From NCBI RefSeq assembly GCF_008033235.1, contig NZ_CP042432.1, positions 1,364,001 to 1,428,000 on the forward strand: DNA of 64,000 nucleotides, written 5' to 3'. This document shows positions 36,839 to 45,830 of this stretch, piece after piece. Under the pieces are notes generated by a model, which was not told where the DNA came from, did not search any database, and was given only the letters and a program-made list of their open reading frames with translations. This DNA comes from Anseongella ginsenosidimutans. Lineage in GTDB: Bacteria; Bacteroidota; Bacteroidia; Sphingobacteriales; Sphingobacteriaceae. Position 1 is the stretch's first letter. Every line of letters starts with the position of its first letter. The translations under genes were made by a program, and so were the position numbers.

Positions 36839-39800
36839 ATGCAGCGTATCGTATTTTCATGTTTTTTAGTATTTCTGTTATCATGCGCGTTGGCGCAAGG
36901 GCAAACTGTCGTATATGTTTCACCCGGCGGCGCGGGTAACGGATCATCCTGGACACAAGCCAGCAGTTTAACAGATGCCGTGATGAATGCGCCTGAAGGC
37001 GCCGAGCTTTGGCTGAAACAGGGCATATATGCTATCACCCAAACCCTGGACCTTTCCGATTATGATCAAGCAGGAATGAGCCTGTATGGTGGATTTAACG
37101 GAACCGAAACGAGCCGCTCGCAACGTGATTATGAAAATAATGAAACCATCCTGGATGGCCTCGGTTCAGGAAGGATCCTGTATATCGATGCTGAGGACAT
37201 TACGGCGAACGGACTCATTTTCCGGAATGGCTTCATTGCGATGCTAAATGAAGGCGGAGGCGCTATTAGCATCCACCGTTCAGGAACCGTTTTGAAGAAT
37301 TGCATTTTCCGCAGTAATATTTCTGAAAGTGACCGCGGAGCCGGAGCTATTTATAACAGATCCGGTTCGGGACTTCTTATCGATAACTGCCTGTTTGAGA
37401 ACAATAGAACGCAGGCCTACGCAGGTGATGCAAACGGCGGAGGCGCGATCCATAACTGGGCCGACGATGTCACGATCACCAATTCCATATTCAGAAATAA
37501 TTCATCGCATAATTCCGGAGGGGCCCTTTATTCCTGGTACGACGACCTCATTTATATTGATGATTGCGTTTTTGAAGGAAACCAAAGCGCCTCTTCGGGC
37601 GGAGCCATTCATATGCGCTCCCAGCCTGCTATATCGAATACGGAATTTACCGGAAACAGCAGTGCCGGCGACGGAGGGGCCATCTATAGCGGCGAAGAAC
37701 TAACGCTGGATAAGGTGATCTTCTTAAATAATACCGCCGGGGGTGACGGAGGCGCCATTTACACCAATAGTGGCGCTCAAACCGACATTGTAAACGCGTT
37801 ATTTGCCGGCAACCAGGCTAACGGCGAGGGCGGAGCAGTTTTTAATAACGGCGGTTTAAAAATTTCCAACGCCACCTTTGTCAGTAATGAAAATTCGGCC
37901 ATTGCTATCAGGCCATATACGGCTGATTTTTCGAATATATACAACTGCATTTTCTATAACAATACGTCACCGGACGGAACTTCCCCGGATATTTTACAAC
38001 CGGTTGCCGGCAGCAATGCGGCTGATCTGGACGTAAGAAGAAATATTCTGCAAGCTGCGATAGACCCTGCTTACGGTTCAGGTAACCTGGTTGGTATTGA
38101 CCCTTTATTTGTTGATGCCGCTGGTGGCGTTTACACGCTTCAAACTTCAAGTCCGGCAATAGATGCCGGTGTAAATGCATTATTCAACGATGTTTCGGCC
38201 ACGGATGCCGCGGCATCCACGGATTTAGAAGGAAACACCCGTGTTCAAGGTCAATCGATAGATTTAGGCTCTTACGAGCTGGACCCGTCGACAATTACCA
38301 AACCTGGCTGCGCCGTTATCACCGTCCCGGCAGATGATGCTGGTGGTGTGGCGCTGGATGCGGGCATTAGCTGGAACGCGGTCGCTGATGCTTCCGGGTA
38401 CCGCGTGTTTATTGGTACTAGTGCCGGCGGGAGTGACGTAGTGAATGGGGAGCAGGTAACGGGTACGAGTTTTAATCCGCCTTCTGACTTTGAAGAGAAT
38501 ACAACCTATTATGTGCGGGTAATCCCGTTTAATTCCGCGGGCGTAGCTACCGGGTGTACAGAAATCAGTTTCACGACGGAAACCTTGTTGAGGGCGCCTG
38601 GCTGTGCCGTTATTACCGCTCCGGCGAACGGGGCAGGCGATGTGACGCTGGGGGCGGGCATTAGCTGGAATGCAGTTGCCGGAGCTTCGGGGTATCGCGT
38701 GTTTATTGGCACTACCGCGGGCGGCTCCGAAATAGTATCTGGCGAGGAAGTAACAGGTACCAGTTTTAATCCGCCTTCTGACTTTGAAGAGAATACGACC
38801 TATTATGTGCGGGTAATCCCTTACAACGCTGCCGGCGCTGCTACGGGATGTACAGAAATAAGTTTCACGACGGAGACCTTGCTGAGGGCGCCCGACTGTG
38901 CAGTTGTCACCGCTCCGGCGAATGGAGCCAATGACGTGACACTGAGGGCGGGCATTAGCTGGAACGCAGTTGCCGGAGCTTCGGGGTATCGCGTGTTTAT
39001 TGGCACTACCGCGGGCGGCTCCGAAATAGTATCTGGCGAGGAAGTAACAGGTACCAGTTTTAATCCGCCTTCTGACTTTGAAGAGAATACGACCTATTAT
39101 GTGCGGGTAATCCCTTACAACGCTGCCGGCGCTGCTACGGGATGTACAGAAATAAGTTTCACGACGGAAACCTTGCTGAGGGCGCCTGACTGTGCAGTTG
39201 TCACGGCCCCGGCGAATGGAGCTGATGACGTGACACTGGAGGCGGGCATTAGCTGGAACGCAGTACCTGGCGCTTCGGGGTATCGCGTGTTTGTTGGCAC
39301 CACCTCTGGTGGGAGCGACGTAGTGTCTGGCGAGGAAGTAACCGCTACCAGTTTTAACCCGCCGGGTGATTTTGAAGAGAATACGACCTATTATGTGTGG
39401 GTAATCCCGTTTAATTCGGCGGGCGCGGCTTCGGGATGTACAGAAATAAGTTTCACGACGGAGACCTTGCTGAGGGCGCCCGACTGTGCAGTTGTCACGG
39501 CTCCGGCGAATGGAGCCAATGACGTGACACTGAGGGCGGGCATTAGCTGGAACGCAGTTGCCGGAGCTTCGGCGTATCGCGTGTTTATTGGCACTACCGC
39601 GGGCGGCTCCGAAATAGTATCTGGCGAGGAAGTAACAGGTACTAATTTCAACCCGCCGGGTGATTTTGAAGAGAACACGACTTATTATGTACGGGTAATT
39701 CCGTATAATTCGGCGGGCGCGGCAACCGGGTGTACGGAGATAAATTTCACCACAGAAACCTTGCTGAGGGTGCCTGACTGTGCCGTTGTCATGGCCCCGG

Positions 39801-40363
39801 CGAACGATGCGAATAATGTGTCCCTTGATGCGAACATCAGCTGGCATGCGGTTGCCGGGGCTACGGGGTATCGCGTGTTTGCCGGTACTACCCCGGGCGG
39901 GATGAATGTAGCAAATGGCGAAGAGGTTACAGACACGAATTATGAACTGCCGACTGACCTTGAAGAGAATACGACTTACTATGTGCGGGTAATTCCTTAC
40001 AACGCTGCCGGGGCCGCTGTCGGGTGTACGGAAATCAGTTTTACAACAACCGAAACCAGCAAAAATATAAGCAGAACCAAGTATGGGATTTCTCCCAACG
40101 GAGACGGTATCAATGACCTATGGATAATTGAAGGTATTGAGTACTATCCGGAAAATACTGTTTCCATTTACAATAGATGGGGCGATATGGTGTTTCAGAT
40201 CCGGGACTATGACAACCAATCCAAAATATTTACCGGGCTTGCCAACAGGCTGACGCGCCTGGGCGCCGGCGCACTACCTTCCGGAACTTATTTTTTTAAT
40301 ATTAAGCACCCCGATAAACAAGGAATTAATACCGTCAAAGGATTCCTGGTTTTAAAACGATAA
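36839..40363 (+). CDS. T9SS-secreted beta-helix protein with six fn3-like repeats and gliding-motility C-terminal domain
   Basis: A 1174-residue exported protein (signal peptide FLVFLLSCALAQGQ). Residues 25-480 form a right-handed parallel beta-helix of the polymorphic-outer-membrane/choice-of-anchor type, with many GGAIxN-like turns (GAGAIYNRSGSGLLIDNCLFENN, SSGGAIHMRS, GDGGAIYTNSG, GEGGAVFNNGGLKISNATF) and the terminal SPAIDAGVNALF and DLEGNTRVQGQSIDLGSYE. Residues 489-1076 are six 98-residue fn3-like repeats. From about 1085 is the type B sorting domain (YGISPNGDGINDLWIIEGI to GFLVLKR). It should be exported by T9SS with the PorP/SprF encoded 1 bp downstream and act as a surface adhesin or glycan-interacting protein. 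Confidence 0.92.
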   Translation: MQRIVFSCFLVFLLSCALAQGQTVVYVSPGGAGNGSSWTQASSLTDAVMNAPEGAELWLKQGIYAITQTLDLSDYDQAGMSLYGGFNGTETSRSQRDYENNETILDGLGSGRILYIDAEDITANGLIFRNGFIAMLNEGGGAISIHRSGTVLKNCIFRSNISESDRGAGAIYNRSGSGLLIDNCLFENNRTQAYAGDANGGGAIHNWADDVTITNSIFRNNSSHNSGGALYSWYDDLIYIDDCVFEGNQSASSGGAIHMRSQPAISNTEFTGNSSAGDGGAIYSGEELTLDKVIFLNNTAGGDGGAIYTNSGAQTDIVNALFAGNQANGEGGAVFNNGGLKISNATFVSNENSAIAIRPYTADFSNIYNCIFYNNTSPDGTSPDILQPVAGSNAADLDVRRNILQAAIDPAYGSGNLVGIDPLFVDAAGGVYTLQTSSPAIDAGVNALFNDVSATDAAASTDLEGNTRVQGQSIDLGSYELDPSTITKPGCAVITVPADDAGGVALDAGISWNAVADASGYRVFIGTSAGGSDVVNGEQVTGTSFNPPSDFEENTTYYVRVIPFNSAGVATGCTEISFTTETLLRAPGCAVITAPANGAGDVTLGAGISWNAVAGASGYRVFIGTTAGGSEIVSGEEVTGTSFNPPSDFEENTTYYVRVIPYNAAGAATGCTEISFTTETLLRAPDCAVVTAPANGANDVTLRAGISWNAVAGASGYRVFIGTTAGGSEIVSGEEVTGTSFNPPSDFEENTTYYVRVIPYNAAGAATGCTEISFTTETLLRAPDCAVVTAPANGADDVTLEAGISWNAVPGASGYRVFVGTTSGGSDVVSGEEVTATSFNPPGDFEENTTYYVWVIPFNSAGAASGCTEISFTTETLLRAPDCAVVTAPANGANDVTLRAGISWNAVAGASAYRVFIGTTAGGSEIVSGEEVTGTNFNPPGDFEENTTYYVRVIPYNSAGAATGCTEINFTTETLLRVPDCAVVMAPANDANNVSLDANISWHAVAGATGYRVFAGTTPGGMNVANGEEVTDTNYELPTDLEENTTYYVRVIPYNAAGAAVGCTEISFTTTETSKNISRTKYGISPNGDGINDLWIIEGIEYYPENTVSIYNRWGDMVFQIRDYDNQSKIFTGLANRLTRLGAGALPSGTYFFNIKHPDKQGINTVKGFLVLKR
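38303..40066 (+). repeat. six tandem 294-bp repeats (98 residues each)
   Basis: Units at 38303-38596, 38597-38890, 38891-39184, 39185-39478, 39479-39772 and 39773-40066. Each encodes PxCAVxTxPAN...AGISWNAV..GYRVFIGT...FEENTTYYVRVIP, and so on. The exact 294-bp spacing has no indels. Units 2 and 3 share a stretch of nearly 200 bp without a visible difference, and unit 5 shares long parts of it; unit 6 and the start of unit 1 have diverged most. Confidence 0.95.
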
Positions 40364-40364
40364 G

Positions 40365-41240
40365 ATGAGAGTTAGAAAACGCTATTTTATAATTCTAGGT
40401 CTTATTATTTGGGGGCCTGGTATCGTCTGCGGCCAAAGAACACCGCTTTTTCCGGAGTATGACCATAATCCGCTTATCGTAAATCCCGCATACGCCGGTA
40501 TGACTTCGGGATCGGTAACGAGCCTGAGCCATAACAGGTATATCAATAATATGGAGGGTGCGCCTCAAAGTTCGTCGCTGTCCCACCATTCACCTCTATT
40601 GGATGGCAAAATGGGCCTGGGAGCAATTATCACCAATGAAAAAATCGGTGTAACAGCAAGCACAAGCGCCGTGGCGGCTTATTCCTACAAATTATTGTTC
40701 GGCACTAAAAGAAATAGATCATCCTGGAATACATACGCTCATGTATTTTCTTTTGGAATTACGGCAGGGTTTCAGCGCATTCGCGACAATCTGCTGGAAC
40801 TGGGTGTTGAAGACGATCCCGAGTTTGCAAAGAACCTTACTGAAACGAGCCTTGTGATCGGCGCCGGATTTTTATATAACAAGAATGATTTCTTTATCGG
40901 AGCTTCCGTTCCTAATTTGCTGGAAGAAAGGGCGGCTTACGGATACGCCGGATACAGGTTCTTCGCCGATCAATCTGAGTCAGTATTTTTGAAGCCAAGC
41001 GCACTGGTGAAATACGAAAAAGGCGCACCTGTTCAGATCGACATTAACCTTGCCGCAACACTAAATGACAAAGTCGAGATTGGAACAGGATATCGCAGTA
41101 CTTCTTCCCTGAATTTTCTGGCAGGAGTTTACCCCATTGAGCAATTAAGAGTGATCTACTATTATAACCTGGGACTGCAAAACGAGGTACTGGGCAATAA
41201 TCACGGCATCATCGCCTCGTTTGCTTTTGGGTATGATTAA
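40365..41240 (+). CDS. PorP/SprF family type IX secretion membrane protein (locus 2)
   Basis: A 291-residue outer-membrane protein with an N-terminal signal (IILGLIIWGPGIVCGQR) and the family signature FPEYDHNPLIVNPAYAGMTSGSVTSLSHNRYINNMEGAPQS, then GLGAIITNEKIGVTAS. It begins 1 bp after the stop of the beta-helix adhesin, so the two are co-translated as a T9SS cargo and partner pair. It is more typical of the family at its N-terminus (NPAYAG) than the copy at 17546. The 41241-41475 gap after it holds no gene I can support. Confidence 0.92.
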   Translation: MRVRKRYFIILGLIIWGPGIVCGQRTPLFPEYDHNPLIVNPAYAGMTSGSVTSLSHNRYINNMEGAPQSSSLSHHSPLLDGKMGLGAIITNEKIGVTASTSAVAAYSYKLLFGTKRNRSSWNTYAHVFSFGITAGFQRIRDNLLELGVEDDPEFAKNLTETSLVIGAGFLYNKNDFFIGASVPNLLEERAAYGYAGYRFFADQSESVFLKPSALVKYEKGAPVQIDINLAATLNDKVEIGTGYRSTSSLNFLAGVYPIEQLRVIYYYNLGLQNEVLGNNHGIIASFAFGYD

Positions 41241-41475
41241 GGCCGGCAAGTCAAGCCTTTGCTTCGCGGGACGTAAGCGACCAGCGTAGTACCTGCACCC
41301 CTTACCATTGGGCGCTACGGCCGGGTACACCTGCCGCATGACATGAGAGTCAGTATTTTTTCCACTCGTGCATAATCTGAAAAGGTTTAGTTAACATTAC
41401 TTTAGAATGGATAGCTCGCTTGAATTATTGAAGCTATCATTGATCCTGACACAAAATGTTAATTGAACAGCATAT

Positions 41476-42810
41476 ATGAGAAGAAAACTACTTTTATCGA
41501 CTTTGCTTTTTATAGGGTACTACGGCTATGGTCAAACTCTTCTTGATTCAACCCTATATCGTCAAACGCTGGATAATACCAGAAATAAGCTTTTTGCGAA
41601 AATACAGACGATAACCGAGGATGGAAAGGTCCGAACTAGCCTGGTCTCGGAGTATACCTTTAGGAAATTGGTTCAGGAAGATTTCTCCTTATTACTGACC
41701 GGCGATAAGAGTAAGACGGCACCTGGCCGCTATGCCGCGCTTGAGATTAACGAAGACGGTCAGCGAGTAACCATTACGCCATTCGCCTGGCACAGGGATC
41801 CAATGAAGGGCCCATCAAGATGGATGGGGACCTTGGATGTAAACGCAGGGGTGAACGGTAAAAACATCTGGGACTTTGGCGGGAGAAAGAAACTTTCATT
41901 GGGAGGTAGTATTACGCTCCTGGGAGCCAGATACCTTTTCCGGCCCCGCTGGAAGGAAACAGACAAAAAAAAGCAGCCAAGCGTGGATGATTATAATAAA
42001 ATTTATACCATTGCCCAGGAGGATATGATGGAAAAGCGAAATGCCATCAAACATATAATTGATACGTTGGATTTTGTCAAGATTGCCGGTGATACAACTT
42101 CATTAAAAAGAGCGTACCTGGAGCAAGCGAGTATCTATGAGCGGAAACTGACTGATGATAAATGGAATGCCAGATTATTTTATTGGGCCAAGTTGAATAT
42201 CGTTCCTGTTTCGCTCGACTATTTGGATATTGTTGGGTTGGAAGATTCTTCCTCCTATCAAAGTCCAATGAATAAGAAAGTTTTTACGCCTTCACTGCAG
42301 TTATCTGGGAACATTTATGGGGCAACGAGAAGATGGGGCGATGCTTATTTGAACGGCTGGATAAGAATAGGATTTAAACATAATCTATCAGAGATTTATT
42401 CAACAACTACCTGGAACAAGATCAGTCCTTTAGGAGATTCGGCGGTTGTTATAGAGGATAGTAAAGAAGTGTATGTACTTGAAAAAACGGCGCTTAGTAA
42501 AAAAGCATTGGCCGATGTTGGTGGTCAGCTAATATACTATGTACCTAAGTTCAAATGGCTATACGGGGCAAGGGTTGGTATTGATCTGTCAATGACTTCT
42601 AGCGCCTTTATGTCTCCCACGGATGCAAGTACCTCTCATCTTGAAACGTACCATGCGGGCTTCGTTGTCAGCCTGCCGGATAAAGACGGAACGCCTTCTG
42701 TAAACCTTCAGGTATTTCATCAATGGAAAAAATACATCGATTATCAAGGAGATGCCGAAGGCATGTGGGGGATGAAATTCAGTATTCCCTTTAATAGCCT
42801 GTTTAATTAA
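41476..42810 (+). CDS. exported beta-barrel-like protein of unknown function
   Basis: A 444-residue protein with a signal peptide (STLLFIGYYGYGQ). I do not recognise a family. The middle and C-terminal part has alternating hydrophobic/aromatic strands ending with Gly-rich turns (SLGGSITLLGARYLF, LQLSGNIYGATRRWGDAYLNGWIRIGF, WLYGARVGIDLSMTS, HAGFVVSLPDKDG, MWGMKFSIPFNSLF), typical of an outer-membrane barrel. A charged segment (residues 160-230, DDYNKIYTIAQEDMMEKRNAIKHII) would be a loop or plug. It stands alone; the repeat-bearing gene fragment follows directly after its stop. Confidence 0.7.
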   Translation: MRRKLLLSTLLFIGYYGYGQTLLDSTLYRQTLDNTRNKLFAKIQTITEDGKVRTSLVSEYTFRKLVQEDFSLLLTGDKSKTAPGRYAALEINEDGQRVTITPFAWHRDPMKGPSRWMGTLDVNAGVNGKNIWDFGGRKKLSLGGSITLLGARYLFRPRWKETDKKKQPSVDDYNKIYTIAQEDMMEKRNAIKHIIDTLDFVKIAGDTTSLKRAYLEQASIYERKLTDDKWNARLFYWAKLNIVPVSLDYLDIVGLEDSSSYQSPMNKKVFTPSLQLSGNIYGATRRWGDAYLNGWIRIGFKHNLSEIYSTTTWNKISPLGDSAVVIEDSKEVYVLEKTALSKKALADVGGQLIYYVPKFKWLYGARVGIDLSMTSSAFMSPTDASTSHLETYHAGFVVSLPDKDGTPSVNLQVFHQWKKYIDYQGDAEGMWGMKFSIPFNSLFN

Positions 42811-42811
42811 T

Positions 42812-43087
42812 ACTGGATATCGCGGTTTTAACACGTCAGGAACAATTTGCCATAGAGACGGCCGAACGGCTTATATCGGGCCGGGTTCAACTAACTCAGG
42901 ATATGTCTGCCACCACAATGGAGTTCAGGTTTTCATCGCAAGCGGAACGGCTCACGGCATGGGTTACTACCGGAATGGAGTAAAAGCCTTTGTAGGTCCC
43001 GGGCGAACTAATTCAGGTTACGCGTACTGCCCGAATGGACAGCTCGCCTCGCGAGACGGAAGTGGAAATGCTTATTTCGTTAATAAA
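42812..43087 (+). pseudogene. remnant of a gene encoding ~20-residue glycine-rich repeats
   Basis: Directly after the previous stop, a stop-free stretch encodes four similar ~20-residue units: CHRDGRTAYIGPGSTNSGYV, CHHNGVQVFIASGTAHGMGY, YRNGVKAFVGPGRTNSGYAY and CPNGQLASRDGSGNAYFVNK. The first, second and third share NG/DG-x-x-x-F/Y-I/V-x-x-G-x-x-x-x-x-GY. Sequence quality of this pattern shows it was once translated. No suitable start lies upstream (only an internal ATG at 42959), and the frame runs into the 3' end of the convergent AraC gene at 43080, so both ends are lost. It is probably a deletion relic. Confidence 0.55.
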
Positions 43088-44071
43088 CGGCGGTTTCTTT
43101 GCTGTATTTTTTCTTGTATCCCAGCGGGGACAGGCCGGTTATCTTTTTAAACACTTCCCGGAATGCTTTTTCATCCGAGTAACCCACTTCATACATTACT
43201 TCGTTGACGTTTTTTCGCGTGGCTTCAAACGCTTTTTTTGCCGACTCGATCTTTACCCGCTGCAGGTATTCAATGGGTGTGTTTCCCGTGGCCTTTATAA
43301 ATCGCCTGTCAAAATTCCTTCTGCCAACGGCGAATTTTTGCGAGAGTTCTTCAATAGATATTTTTTCGCGAAAATTGTCTTCGAGGTAGGCCTGCGCTTT
43401 TTTGACCACTTCATCCTCGTGCGATTTTTGCCCGGTGAAGATGGTAAAGGCTGATTGCTTTTGGCGTTCGATCTCTATCTGGTAGATCTTGGAGCAATAT
43501 ATGGCCGTTTCCCTGTCGTAATATTTTTCAATAAGATAAATTATAAGGTTTAAGAACGAATAGCCGCCCCGTTAGTGTAAATGCCGTGTTCATCCGTTAT
43601 TAAACTGTCCGGTTTTACAATTACTTTTGGGAATAGATTTCTTAAGCTATCGGCGGAACCCCAGTGAATGGAACAATTTTTTCCGTCAAGCAGGCCGGTT
43701 GATGCGAGGATCATCGCGCCGGTACACATACTCGCCACTTCAGCGCCGTTTTTATATTGCTTTTCAATCCAGCTTGCCAGCAGGGCATTTTCCTTTTCCG
43801 GCTTCTTGAAATCATGACTTATCGCAGGAATTATGATGAGATCCGTTTTCCTGACGGACGAAATGTACACTTCCGGCTTGATCGTTAAAAGGCCGTTATT
43901 AACCTCCGATTTTTCCGAGGCTCCGGCCAGTTCAACATGAAATACGGGTTCTTTGCCATTCGCCTTCCGGAACGTGTTGGCCCGGTTAAATATGTCGTAT
44001 GCGCCGCCAATGCAGGCAAATGTGTTGAAGGAGGTTTGAGCGGCGGGTACCAGGATGGTCAGGTGTTTCAT
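43080..44071 (-). pseudogene. DJ-1/PfpI-AraC (GlxA-type) transcriptional regulator, single-base frameshift
   Basis: The first frame (44071-43550) encodes the DJ-1/PfpI-like sensor domain (MKHLTILVPAAQTSFNTFACIGGAYDIF, EVASMCTGAMILASTGLLDGKNCSIHWG). The rest, one frame over, continues without stops: the linker SFLNLIIYLIEKYYDRETA, and the AraC HTH (EELSQKFAVGRRNFDRRFIKATGNTPIEYLQRVKIESAK, then VMYEVGYSDEKAFREVFKKITGLSP). The break is at the C-run 43567-43570 (coding ACGGGGCGGCT); one more G gives the frame expected from the intact paralogue at 60719-61696. As written the protein would lack the DNA-binding domain. It is divergent from an SRPBCC gene which it probably regulates. A sequencing error cannot be excluded. 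Confidence 0.85.
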
Positions 44072-44090
44072 TTTTTCAACTTGTATGTTA

Positions 44091-44121
44091 CAAAGCTAGC
44101 CGATTATCTTGTCTAAATCAA
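44091..44121 (-). promoter_or_regulatory. promoter of the frameshifted AraC gene (TTG-N20-TAGCTTTG)
   Basis: Minus strand TTG (44121-44119), 20 bp, TAGCTTTG (44098-44091), an exact match to consensus, with a leader of about 16 nt to the ATG at 44071. An intact promoter agrees with very recent or only apparent inactivation. Confidence 0.7.
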
Positions 44122-44195
44122 CCCGTTGGGAAGTCTATTTTACACCCACTTTTGATGCTGATATGTCAATAATTTTACAAAAAATATTTAAAGTC

Positions 44196-45128
44196 ATGAA
44201 AAACCAGGATTTTACAACAACAATGGTAGTTGAGGCAACGCCTTCTGAAGTATTTAACGCGGTAAATAACGTGCGCGGATGGTGGTCTGAAAATATTGAG
44301 GGTGCTACAGACATGCTGAATAGCGAATTTTCATACCATTACCAGGATGTGCATCGCGCCAAAATGAAGATTACTGACTTAGTGCCGGGCGAAGTGGTGG
44401 TTTGGCATGTGCTTGATAACTACTTTAAATTCACCACAGACGATACAGAATGGAAAGGCACTCATGTGGTGTTTGAGATTTCCGAAAAGGACGGTAAAAC
44501 GCAGCTGACATTTACACACCAGGGCCTGGTACCGGAATACGAGTGTTTTAAAATTTGCCAGGATGCCTGGACACATTATATCCAAGGCAGCTTAAAGGAT
44601 CTTATCGAAAAAGGTAAAGGCGACCCAACGCCGCGGGACGCCGGGAATGAAAGTGCTGAAACACAATCTCCTGAACAACAGCTATCAGCGGACCAGGCAG
44701 CCACCAAAAGCATTTATCACAGGCTGCTCATTGAATCACCGGTGGAAACAATTTATAAAGCGCTGACCACAGCGGAAGGATTGGCGGGCTGGTGGACGCC
44801 GGACACAACGGCAAAATCCGGAGGCGATATTTTAAGATTTGCTTTCGGCCCGGACTATTTTAAGGAAATGAAGGTAGAAGAACTGAAGCCATACAATAAA
44901 GTCAAATGGCTGTGTCTTAAAGGCTATGAAGAATGGATCGACACCACCATTACCTTTGAGCTGGAACCGCACCGCAAGGGATCCACGTTATTCTTTCATC
45001 ACGATAACTGGAAAGCAGCTACACATGAATTTGCCGGCTGCAGTTACGACTGGGCGCTTTTTCTCAGAAGCCTGAAACTGCTTTGTGAAACCGGCCAAGG
45101 ATTGCCTTATCCGGATTTCCGTAACTAA
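44196..45128 (+). CDS. double SRPBCC (AHSA1/START-like) domain protein
   Basis: A 310-residue cytoplasmic protein with two SRPBCC domains in tandem. The first (about 1-145) has TTTMVVEATPSEVFNAVNNVRGWWSENIEG and FTHQGLVPEYECFKICQDAWTHYIQGSL. The second (about 165-310) has IYHRLLIESPVETIYKALTTAEGLAGWWTPDT and ends KLLCETGQGLPYP. A Pro/Gln-rich linker joins them. SRPBCC domains bind hydrophobic ligands; AHSA1 members are general stress or ligand-binding proteins. I start at the ATG of MKNQDFTTTM, as the upstream in-frame residues from a TTG show no similarity. It is divergent from the frameshifted GlxA-type regulator. Confidence 0.85.
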   Translation: MKNQDFTTTMVVEATPSEVFNAVNNVRGWWSENIEGATDMLNSEFSYHYQDVHRAKMKITDLVPGEVVVWHVLDNYFKFTTDDTEWKGTHVVFEISEKDGKTQLTFTHQGLVPEYECFKICQDAWTHYIQGSLKDLIEKGKGDPTPRDAGNESAETQSPEQQLSADQAATKSIYHRLLIESPVETIYKALTTAEGLAGWWTPDTTAKSGGDILRFAFGPDYFKEMKVEELKPYNKVKWLCLKGYEEWIDTTITFELEPHRKGSTLFFHHDNWKAATHEFAGCSYDWALFLRSLKLLCETGQGLPYPDFRN

Positions 45129-45155
45129 CGCTTTAGGAGAGCGGCTTACCCCCAG

Positions 45156-45710
45156 TTATGTTCGTTTAAATAATTCCGGGTAATCAATAACAAGCCCGTC
45201 ACTATCGACGGTTATCAGCGCCTCAAAGTTATTAGGTACATTTTCGTACAGATATTGTGCTGGAGACATCCGGGTATACTTTTGCCGGACCGGTTTGGTT
45301 TCTCCGTTCAAGATGTCCAGGTATAATACCTGGATTTCGCTTGCTTCTCCAAGAGACAGGTCAAGCCGTCTGATGAGAAGCGTATTCGTGAAAGGGGTTA
45401 GGGAAATATCGATATCAATGCACCCCTTGAATAGCTCAATGGGGCGTCCTCCGTCAGTTGTCCAGTCACCCTTGCCGTTACTTTGAAGTACTATCTTGTG
45501 TTCCTCACCGTTGATCTGACTTTCTATGGAAAAGCCGGTTACCTCCCAGTAGGAATTAGCCAGGATCCTATATTTTACGAGATAGGCTATGTCCCGGTAA
45601 CTTCCCTCGATGGTTGAAACCGCCTCCATGCATTCGCTGGAAACCGTTATCCTGCAGCTTTCCCTGGAAGCATATTCACATCCTTTCCAATGCAAAATAG
45701 CGTTCATCAT
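45156..45710 (-). CDS. putative glycolipid-binding (DUF1089) family protein
   Basis: A 184-residue cytoplasmic protein with the PF06475-type pattern: ILHWKGCEYASRESCRITV at the start, YLVKYRILANSYWEVTGFSIE, GKGDWTTDGGRPIELFKGCIDIDISLTPFTNTLLIRRLDL and a final QKYTRMSPAQYLYEN. The family name 'putative glycolipid-binding' rests on structural resemblance to lipoprotein carriers and has no firm function. Two ATG codons open the frame (45710 and 45707); either may be used. It is convergent with the SRPBCC gene, 27 bp apart. Confidence 0.8.
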   Translation of the reverse strand: MMNAILHWKGCEYASRESCRITVSSECMEAVSTIEGSYRDIAYLVKYRILANSYWEVTGFSIESQINGEEHKIVLQSNGKGDWTTDGGRPIELFKGCIDIDISLTPFTNTLLIRRLDLSLGEASEIQVLYLDILNGETKPVRQKYTRMSPAQYLYENVPNNFEALITVDSDGLVIDYPELFKRT

Positions 45711-45830
45711 CTTGTGAAGAAAAAAAAAGAAGGGGAATTATCCGGAGATCCGGTGCGATTTTAACAGGGCGCTTTTACGTAATAATTATTAACTTGAAAC
45801 ACTGTAAAGGATATCCAAAAATTTAGCACA

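Noticed and set aside
38264-39847. 527-codon antisense open frame opposite the 294-bp repeats
   Set aside because: It merely mirrors the repeated, stop-free codon pattern of the adhesin gene; the sense frame has a signal peptide, recognisable repeats and the sorting domain.
38303-40066. CRISPR-like regular repeats
   Set aside because: Units are 294 bp, contiguous and protein coding, with no spacers.
41410-41438. Inverted repeat GATAGCT...AGCTATC before the barrel-like gene
   Set aside because: A 7-bp stem with a 15-nt loop is common by chance; no T-run and no second copy nearby.
43035-43454. Plus-strand 139-codon open frame opposite the AraC gene
   Set aside because: The minus strand encodes the conserved AraC HTH; only the first part (to about 43087) belongs to the repeat relic.
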